A program made the translations under genes and the position numbers. Shown piece by piece: positions 52,631 through 60,239 of a DNA stretch of 64,000 bases. The notes below the pieces were generated by a model. It saw only the letters and a list, made by a program, of their open reading frames with translations. It was not told the DNA's origin and searched no databases. The stretch spans positions 21,808 through 85,807 of the forward strand of contig JAUCBJ010006899.1 of assembly GCA_032718475.1 (NCBI GenBank), given 5' to 3'. Position 1 is the first letter of the stretch; each line of letters begins with the position of its first letter. The DNA comes from Nemertoderma westbladi (Eukaryota > Xenacoelomorpha > Nemertodermatida > Nemertodermatidae).

Positions 52631-53624
52631 TGCGAGGGCCGAAATAGGTAAACCGCAACAACCGGCGACGGAAAGTAATAGGGGGATTGCGAGTATCCCC
52701 AGCGGCGTGCGACCGAGCAGGGAGAGACAGGTTGACGTCGTAAGAGGGCGGACGAAGCGTCGAGCCCGATCAGAAGAGGGAAGAAGAAGAGTGGGGTTTA
52801 ACCGGGAGGTCGGCGAGAGATCTCACGAGCGGGAATACTCCACTGAAAGGAGAAGAAGAGAAGACAGTAGTAGAGGTATCGCCGCGAACGATAGAAGAGC
52901 GAGGACGGATAGCGAGCCGCCGGTAGTTGAGATGAGAACGGAGAGTCAGTGGGGTCGGACTCCGGGAGATTGCCGTCGCCTCGGAGAGATGCGACCCGGC
53001 GAGGCGCACTACGCGCCGAGAGAGGGGTACGCGATGTACCGGTACAAAGATGAGAACAGTAGAGAGGGGGGTCGAAGAGAAACTTTCCGACGGGATATAC
53101 CTATGGATCGAGAATACGGTAGCCGCGGGGAGGATTATTCGAGAAGAATAAACTTCAATCCCGAACAACACATGCAGACTGTAGGACATACTGTAGGCCT
53201 TACTGCACATACCGTAGGCCATACTGAGAGAGGCAATGTAGGCGATGGGATAGCGTGGACAACGGGATTGAACCCGGAAGTCGCGGAATACATACCGGCG
53301 GGTAGGCCAGAAGCTGATAGGCCTATACCGGTATCAGCACAGCAGTATGACTACAGCATGCAGGGACATAACATATACCCAGGGGAGGGGGGAATTATTG
53401 CGGATAGGTGTATGGGCCCCAACATATTAACATCAACCCCAGTACCAAACATACCGGTGGGGGGGGGACAGGGTGACATTCCCCCATCACAATATCAACA
53501 ATATACCCCGATAGTAGCAAGAACAACGAGACCCTTGGACGAAAACAGGTCGTGTGACACAGCATATATGGAGGGGGCCGCTACCCCCGATGACATACCC
53601 AAGCCAGAGAAAGTCAAGAAATAG
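52512..53624 (+). CDS. Middle gag-region frame of element 2
   Basis: Open from 52512 (no good ATG at its start; a GTG is at 52530), one frame ahead of ORF1 and one behind pol. It overlaps ORF1 by about 119 bp, including the G15 run, and pol by about 107 bp. The product is basic and disordered, rich in Arg and Glu (for example RERQVDVVRGRTKRRARSE), with a short TVGHTVGLTAHTVGHT repeat and a Pro/Gln-rich end. No known domain. Most simply it continues ORF1 after a +1 slip or after a miscounted homopolymer. Confidence 0.55.
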   Translation, partial: GVAKLDVANGGGGGLREPHNSELAAKRGGAESVPQPSADNARAEIGKPQQPATESNRGIASIPSGVRPSRERQVDVVRGRTKRRARSEEGRRRVGFNREVGERSHEREYSTERRRREDSSRGIAANDRRARTDSEPPVVEMRTESQWGRTPGDCRRLGEMRPGEAHYAPREGYAMYRYKDENSREGGRRETFRRDIPMDREYGSRGEDYSRRINFNPEQHMQTVGHTVGLTAHTVGHTERGNVGDGIAWTTGLNPEVAEYIPAGRPEADRPIPVSAQQYDYSMQGHNIYPGEGGIIADRCMGPNILTSTPVPNIPVGGGQGDIPPSQYQQYTPIVARTTRPLDENRSCDTAYMEGAATPDDIPKPEKVKK

Positions 53625-56600
53625 GACAGACGGAACGCACCAGACAGGTGAAACTATACAGCACCCGTCGAATCCATTGGAAGCGCAGGCGATGGGGATG
53701 GCCACATTGATCGATGCGTTGAAAACGAGGATCGAGCTACCACCCGTGGAACCATTCAAATTCGATGGGAGTAGGCCGGAAGAATATCTACAGTTTCGGC
53801 GCATGTATAGTAACGAAATACTAACAAAAAACTTGACGCAGGCGGAGTGCCTAAAGTATCTACAAGTGTACACGGGAGGCCCAGCCTACGACATCGTGAG
53901 GCAATATCAGGGAATAGAGGGCGGCTTCACGACAGCATGGCGGGCATTGGATAGGGAATACGGGCACCCGGCCAAGATCATCAGGCAGACGCTGAGGGGC
54001 ATAACGTCGGGTGGCCTACAGGATAATCCTGTTAGCATTAAGACGTTCGCTAACAAAGTCGAAAAGGCGCTAATCGTGCTGAAGACGCTAGACGCGCCGT
54101 ACGAGCTCAATGCGTCCAACAACATCACCACGATAGCGCAGGCACTACCAAACTGGCTGCGCAACAAGTGGAGGAAAATTGCCTTCTCCACTCGAGATAA
54201 GAAGGGTGCGGAACCGGGTTTAGAAGAAATGTCAAACTTCTTAAACTACGAGGCTGAACTAATAACTGACCCAGTCTATAGCGAAGACAGCCTGGGAAAG
54301 GGACCGAAGACAGACTACCATAGACCGAAACCAGAGCACAACACATCGAACGCATTACCGAGACTCAGGCAATCATTGCCATATGCAGCGACGCAGGGGA
54401 CTGCAAGTCCACAGCTAGCCGAGGATAAGACAACATCATGGAACGGACAGGGAAACAATAACAGCACAAATAAACATAACCCCAGTACGTCCAGTAGGCA
54501 AAACCCAAACAATAAGAATAGTAGGGACTTCGGTACGAACGCAACCGCGATACGCAATGCACTGTATAAAGAAGGCTACGACCCAAAGAGCAAATGTCAG
54601 CTACACGCAAATGCGCTTCATCAAACTATGAACTGCAGGTACTGGCAGGCGCTACCCAGGCAGGATCAGATAGATTATGCGTTCAGCAATAAAATCTGCT
54701 CGCGATGTGTAATGAGTGGACATAGAGCAAGGGAGTGCAAGGAGAAGCCAATGAAATTTGGTCAAAGGAGAGGCCAAACGATGGCGACGAGCACAGTAGG
54801 GGCGAAGAAGAGGGGAACGGTGCTACTTGGAGTAGTACCAGTGCGAGTGATCGGGGAAGGCAATCGATCAGTAACAACACTAATGCTGGTTGATAGTGGA
54901 GCTGCCTTCACATTAGTCGAGGAATGGGTGGCCGTGGAGATAGGATTGAGAACGAGGCCGAGCAGGATGGCGGTAACAACCATCTCTAGCAAAGATGAGG
55001 TCCTGGAGATGAGAACAGGACGGTGCGCAATTGCAGCAGTGGCACCAGGATGCGACTATGGGGCAACCATCGACCCCATTCAAGTGATAGAGTCAATTAA
55101 TATCAATGCCAGGCGGCCAACCAACATCGAGGTTGAGCAGTACAAATTCCTGGACAACATTGACTTCTCAATCCCAGACGTGGACGTTAGGAAGGTATCC
55201 ATCATAGTAGGTATGGACTGCCCAACAGCCCACGAAAGAATGCAAACGGTCTTCGGCGAAGACAAGCAGAGTGACCCGGTGGCCATATTAACACCATTCG
55301 GGTGGACGCTGAGTGGTCCAATTAAGAGCAAGATACCATTTGGGATGTCGGAGACATCAGGATGCATGTTCGCGGGAACAATGCAGGAAATGGGTGACGA
55401 GGGAGCAGAAGAGCAGCTTAAAAGACTGCTCAGACAAGATTTTGAGGGACTGAAACAGACAGGGGTCGGGACCTCAGTAGAAGACAAGCAGGCTCTACAA
55501 AGCGTGGAGGAATCAATGAGATGCGATGAGGGACGGTATACTATAGGAATGGTATGGAAACTACCGAAGATACCGCTGCCCGACAATAGGGGGATGGTGC
55601 TCACGAGACTCCGCAAACTGAAACAAGCACTAAAACGGAGCCCCGAGAAGAATGAGTACATCCACAGAACAATTAAGAAGTACGTCGAGAAAGGATGGGC
55701 CGTGGAGTTACCGGTCGACGAGCCGAACACGGATAGGACATACTACCTGCCACTACACGTGGCTTTAGATCCAAAGAAAGGTAAACTAAGGATGGTAGTC
55801 GACGCATCGGCAAAGACCGACGGGAAATGCTTAAACGACTACCTGTTAGAAGGCCCAAACATATACAATTCGGGCATAGAGGTGTTACTTAGATTTCGAA
55901 ATGGGAAACACGCCTTCACGTGTGACATAGAAGGCATGTTCAACCAAGTCCGTGTAACGGAAGAAGATAGCGACAGTCAACGCTTCTTATGGTATAACGG
56001 CGAGGAAGAACCGCCGATAATACCAGCATATAAGATGGTAGTACAGAACATGGGGGCCAAGTCGTCTTCATTTACGACGACTATGGCAGTGAGAGACACA
56101 GTAAAGGGGAAGGAAGATAGATACAGCAGTAGGGCCGTCGATATGATTCGACGCGGCTTCTACGTAGACGACGGAATGGAGTCTGGAAATACGGTTAAGG
56201 AGATACTGGACACAGGGCGCGAGGTTCGCGACATCCTAAAAGGATCCGGCTTTAACCTGACCAAATTCCAATCCAGTTCAGAAGAATTTATTAAGGCGAT
56301 AGAGGACAGGAGACCAGAATCGACCATGGACAATCCCACAACAGCCAAAGGGCAGGACATGGCGATTAAGAGAACAGAATCTCAACAGAAGGCATTGGGA
56401 ATCGTGTGGGATAGAGAGACAGACGAACTGAAGTATCAGCTGAGCCAGGAGGGCGCAGACATCCACACGAAGAGGGGCTATGTATCGTATATAGCAAGGA
56501 TATACGATCCCCTAGGCCTAGCATCCCCATTATTAGTCACGGGGAAACAGATACTCAAGAGAGTATACAAATTGAAAGATGAGTGGGACGTAGAGGTACC

Positions 56601-58800
56601 AGAGGAAATCAAGAAACAGTGGAGCAAGTGGACAGGAGACTTGGAGAAGATGGGAACATACAACATGCCACGGGTGTATTTCCCGGATGGGAACATGACG
56701 AATCTGGACCTACACATGTTCTCCGACGCGTCGTTGGAAGCGTACGGAGCGGCACTCTACTTAGTACAACGAGAAGGGGCTCATAAGCCAAGGCTAGCCT
56801 TTAGCAAAGCAAAGTCAACGCCGCCAGATTCAGCATCTGTTCCCAAGTTAGAATTGACAGCTGCGAGACTAGGAGTAAGAGCCACAGCCTACCTAGTGGA
56901 TACTATTCCCAACATAGTGGAGACACACTACTGGACGGACTCCATGGTAGTGCTTGGTTGGCTACACAACGAAAAGACGAGATATCCGATATTCGTCGCG
57001 AATAGAGTGGACGAAATAAGGGCGAGCACAGAACTGGAAAGGTGGCACTACTGCCCAACAGACGAGAACCCAGCGGACTTGCTGTCGAGGGGCGTGGAAC
57101 GCCACACTTTCCTGAAGAAGGAAGTATTGTGGCAACATGGGCCACAATTTCTGAGCGATAGGGAGGCCTGGCCGCCGATGAGGAAGGTGGACCCGGGCTC
57201 GGAAGTAGTATCAGAAGGAGAAGAGGGAGATTCAGAGGGAGAAGAGATATACTCCCAGATGGTGAGGGAGATTAGGGACGTGCAACCAGGAAGGGAACTG
57301 TGCGATAACCCAACGGATAAACTCCTCAGCTACAGTTCTAGTTGGTATAAGACCAAGAAACTAGTGGCGTATTGGAGAGCCTTCGGGAATTTCCTTGCGG
57401 GAGTCGGCAAGGACAAGAAAATCAGGACAACCATAGATCTGGAGGGAGCGGCCAAGGCAGTGATCCGCTATGAACAACGGAAGAACTACGGCGACGAGGT
57501 GGAACGCGTCGGTAACCAACAGCACCTCCGACGGGACAGCGAGCTGATTACGCTGTCGCCACAACTCAATGACGACGGGATTCTAGTAATGAATTCTAGG
57601 GTGGGATACAACAATAGCATAGTCGTACCACCGAAACCCATCATCATTCCTACAGGATCGCCAATAGTCCACCAGATTATATGGGACTCCCACAAATCGA
57701 TATTGCACGGGGGCACCAACCGAACCCTCACAGAGATAAGGAGGACCTATTGGGTCAAACAATTAAGGAAGAAGGTTAAAGCGGTAGTGGGGCAGTGCCA
57801 GACCTGCCGACGGGCGAAGAAGGAGCGAGCCATACAGGAGATGGCGCCACTACCGGCGAGTAGGGTAAGACAGCACGACCCGCCATTTACGCATTGCGGT
57901 GTGAACATGTTCGGGCCGATAAAGATCAAGGTGATGCGACACACGGAGAAACGCTACGGTATTATCTTCGTATGCAACAATACGCGGGCGGTAGGGATAG
58001 AACTCGCCCAAGATGCAACCGCATCAGCGTTCATTAACGCCTTAGAAAGGTTCAGGGACCGCAAAGGTGGGACGATCGCAGTGATATACAGCGACAACGG
58101 CACCAACTTTGTGGGCGCAGAGAGTGAAATGGCAGAGGCCTTAGACATCTTGGAAGGGGAAGAAGTCAGGGCAGCCATGAGACGACGAGAGGTAAAGTGG
58201 GAGAGAAGGACGCCGTATGCACCACATACACTAGGATGCGTCGAGAGACTGGTGGGCAGTTCAAAGCGTCTAATGACAAAGCTAATGAACACCCACATGG
58301 TCACTGAGGACGTCTTACGGACAGTACTTGCGAAGTGCGAGGGGATCATTAATAGCAGACCGCTATATCCGGAGAATGACGACCCTGAGTCACTAGACGT
58401 GTTAACGCCTAGCCATTTCCTAATGGAAAGACCAGCGACCATCGATATGCGGGGTGTAGACCCAGATGACATACACTCCCGCCAAAGTTGGAAAATCGCA
58501 AAGGCAATAAGCGCTGAGTATTGGAGGAGGTGGGTCGAGGAATACCTACCCACGCTCCATAAGCGAAGCAAATGGAGGAAACCGAACAGGGAGTTAAGAG
58601 CAGGAGATCTTGTAATCGTTACGGATGATACTATCATCAACAACCAGTGGCGGTTGGCGAGAGTTGTAGACACCTACTCCGACGAGGACGGAAGAGTCCG
58701 ATCGGTAGAAGTGCGGATAGGTGGAAAGATAGGTGCGAAGGACAGAAAAACCTACAAGAGAGCAGTAGGGAAATGCTGTCTTCTAGAAGGGGCACCTTAG
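53554..58800 (+). CDS. pol: BEL/Pao Gag-Pol polyprotein of element 2
   Basis: 1,748 codons from GTG 53554; first ATG 53590; the frame is open from 53518. Domains: BEL gag-like region (about 60-260, VEPFKFDGSRPEEYLQF); two knuckles (about 347-396; second CSRCVMSGHRAREC, first with His for the second Cys); aspartic protease near 447 (VDSGAAFTLV); RT about 690-920 with FTCDIEGMFNQV and YVDD near 870; RNase H from about 1055 (FSDAS, KLELTA, WTDS); integrase zinc domain (H...H near 1380, CQTC near 1415) and core with SDNGTNF (about 1513) and VERL (about 1563); C-terminal RAGDLVIV. The first integrase acidic residue is Asn (GVNMFGP, about 1450). The frame is otherwise intact. Confidence 0.92.
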   Translation: MTQHIWRGPLPPMTYPSQRKSRNRTDGTHQTGETIQHPSNPLEAQAMGMATLIDALKTRIELPPVEPFKFDGSRPEEYLQFRRMYSNEILTKNLTQAECLKYLQVYTGGPAYDIVRQYQGIEGGFTTAWRALDREYGHPAKIIRQTLRGITSGGLQDNPVSIKTFANKVEKALIVLKTLDAPYELNASNNITTIAQALPNWLRNKWRKIAFSTRDKKGAEPGLEEMSNFLNYEAELITDPVYSEDSLGKGPKTDYHRPKPEHNTSNALPRLRQSLPYAATQGTASPQLAEDKTTSWNGQGNNNSTNKHNPSTSSRQNPNNKNSRDFGTNATAIRNALYKEGYDPKSKCQLHANALHQTMNCRYWQALPRQDQIDYAFSNKICSRCVMSGHRARECKEKPMKFGQRRGQTMATSTVGAKKRGTVLLGVVPVRVIGEGNRSVTTLMLVDSGAAFTLVEEWVAVEIGLRTRPSRMAVTTISSKDEVLEMRTGRCAIAAVAPGCDYGATIDPIQVIESININARRPTNIEVEQYKFLDNIDFSIPDVDVRKVSIIVGMDCPTAHERMQTVFGEDKQSDPVAILTPFGWTLSGPIKSKIPFGMSETSGCMFAGTMQEMGDEGAEEQLKRLLRQDFEGLKQTGVGTSVEDKQALQSVEESMRCDEGRYTIGMVWKLPKIPLPDNRGMVLTRLRKLKQALKRSPEKNEYIHRTIKKYVEKGWAVELPVDEPNTDRTYYLPLHVALDPKKGKLRMVVDASAKTDGKCLNDYLLEGPNIYNSGIEVLLRFRNGKHAFTCDIEGMFNQVRVTEEDSDSQRFLWYNGEEEPPIIPAYKMVVQNMGAKSSSFTTTMAVRDTVKGKEDRYSSRAVDMIRRGFYVDDGMESGNTVKEILDTGREVRDILKGSGFNLTKFQSSSEEFIKAIEDRRPESTMDNPTTAKGQDMAIKRTESQQKALGIVWDRETDELKYQLSQEGADIHTKRGYVSYIARIYDPLGLASPLLVTGKQILKRVYKLKDEWDVEVPEEIKKQWSKWTGDLEKMGTYNMPRVYFPDGNMTNLDLHMFSDASLEAYGAALYLVQREGAHKPRLAFSKAKSTPPDSASVPKLELTAARLGVRATAYLVDTIPNIVETHYWTDSMVVLGWLHNEKTRYPIFVANRVDEIRASTELERWHYCPTDENPADLLSRGVERHTFLKKEVLWQHGPQFLSDREAWPPMRKVDPGSEVVSEGEEGDSEGEEIYSQMVREIRDVQPGRELCDNPTDKLLSYSSSWYKTKKLVAYWRAFGNFLAGVGKDKKIRTTIDLEGAAKAVIRYEQRKNYGDEVERVGNQQHLRRDSELITLSPQLNDDGILVMNSRVGYNNSIVVPPKPIIIPTGSPIVHQIIWDSHKSILHGGTNRTLTEIRRTYWVKQLRKKVKAVVGQCQTCRRAKKERAIQEMAPLPASRVRQHDPPFTHCGVNMFGPIKIKVMRHTEKRYGIIFVCNNTRAVGIELAQDATASAFINALERFRDRKGGTIAVIYSDNGTNFVGAESEMAEALDILEGEEVRAAMRRREVKWERRTPYAPHTLGCVERLVGSSKRLMTKLMNTHMVTEDVLRTVLAKCEGIINSRPLYPENDDPESLDVLTPSHFLMERPATIDMRGVDPDDIHSRQSWKIAKAISAEYWRRWVEEYLPTLHKRSKWRKPNRELRAGDLVIVTDDTIINNQWRLARVVDTYSDEDGRVRSVEVRIGGKIGAKDRKTYKRAVGKCCLLEGAP

Positions 58801-60239
58801 AAGTGGAGTTAGCGCTTAGTTTAGTCGTCCAAGTTTTGGACTGAGGGGGGTGGGATTGAGGGCGAGACGCCCTTCCCACATATAAAATTTGAAAAATAAA
58901 ATAAAAATAAAATAATAGTACATGAGTAGGTATGCAGTTAGTAGGCAGAAGGTACGTAGTACCTAATTAGTTAGTAGGTACGTAGTACCTAGAGTTAGTT
59001 AGTTAGTTAGTAGGTACGTAGTACCTAGAGTTAGTTAGAGGGTTAGTAGGTACGTAGTACCTAGTTAGAGAAGTTAGTTAGTAGGTACGTAATACCTAGA
59101 GTTAGTTAGAGGGTTAGTAGGTACGCAGTACCTAGTTAGAGAAGTTAGTTAGTAGGTACGTAGTACCTAGAGTTAGTTAGTTAGTTAGAGGGTACGTAGT
59201 ACCGTTAGTTAGAGTTAGAGTTAGAGGGTACGTAGTACCGTTAGTTAGAGTTAGAGTTAGAGGGTACGTAGTACCGTTAGTTAGAGTTAGAGTTAGAGGG
59301 TACGTAGTACCGTTAGTTAGAGTTAGAGTTGGAGGGTACGTAGTACCGTTAGTTAGAGTTAGAGTTAGAGGGTACGTAGTACCGTTAGTTAGAGTTAGAG
59401 TTAGAGGGTACGTAGTACCGTTAGCTAGAGTTAGAGTTAGAGGGTACGTAGTACCGTTAGTTAGAGTTAGAGTTGGAGGGTACGTGGTACCGTTAGTTAG
59501 AGTTAGAGTTAGAGGGTACGTAGTACCGGTAGTTAGAGTTAGAGTTAGAGGGTACGTGGTACCGTTAGTTAGAGTTAGAGTTAGAGGGTACGTAGTACCG
59601 TTAGTTAGAGTTAGAGTTAGAGGGTACGTAGTACCGCTAGTTAGAGTTAGAGTTAGAGGGTACGTAGTACCGTTAATTAGAGAGTCAGAGGGTACGTAGT
59701 ACCATTAGTTAGAGAAGAGTTAGAGTTAGAGGGTACGTGGTACCATTAGAGAGAGAGAGAGTAAGAGGTAGAAGGGTATATAAGATATAGATATTAGTTA
59801 GCAGTTAATAGAGAGAGGGGGGCATATGAGCACAGCTGGATAAATCGTGTGGCCACACGACGAATACTGCTGTACTGCATGGGCCCACAGAGTAGGCCAG
59901 AATGTGGATTAGGGAATAGAATAATCCATAGGCAGTAGTAAGTAGTAGGACAGTAGAATCAAATTAAAAATAGATAAATAAATAGAATAGGGCTGAAAGT
60001 TGTAAAATGGTGGCAACATAAGGGAAGTTATTCTAGAACATAATAAAAGTAACGGACAGAAATTGTAAATTACGCTCATTTACTAGCTTCGAAATTAATT
60101 AGGAATAATTTAGGTTAAAAGGCGCAGTTAAGTAGAAGTAGGCCATTATCGAACTGTACAGAACATCCTAGATACATCACTCATCTGTATTGCGCCTTGG
60201 TAAGGCACCACCTTGCAGGTGAGCGAGTGAACGTTCGGA
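58801..60239 (+). other. Spacer between pol and exonuclease gene of element 2
   Basis: About 1.4 kb without a gene; more than half is tandem repeat (58951-59745). Just before the next start codon the sequence TTGGTAAGG and then CACCTTGCAG|GTGAGC resembles a splice donor and acceptor, which would fit expression of the downstream gene from a spliced RNA; this is inference. Confidence 0.55.
58951..59745. repeat. 36-bp tandem repeat array with palindromic core
   Basis: About twenty units built from GGTACGTAGTACC, an inverted repeat with a GTA centre, alternating with (GTTAGA)n-like spacer. The first 230 bp have TAGGTACGTAGTACCTAGAG with irregular spacing; from about 59190 the period is a regular 36 bp. 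The frame 59484-59699 (VRVRGYVVPL repeats) is only the translation of this array. Confidence 0.88.

Noticed and set aside
59484-59699. 71-codon frame with VRVRGYVVPL repeats
   Set aside because: Translation of the 36-bp tandem array, open only because 36 is a multiple of three.
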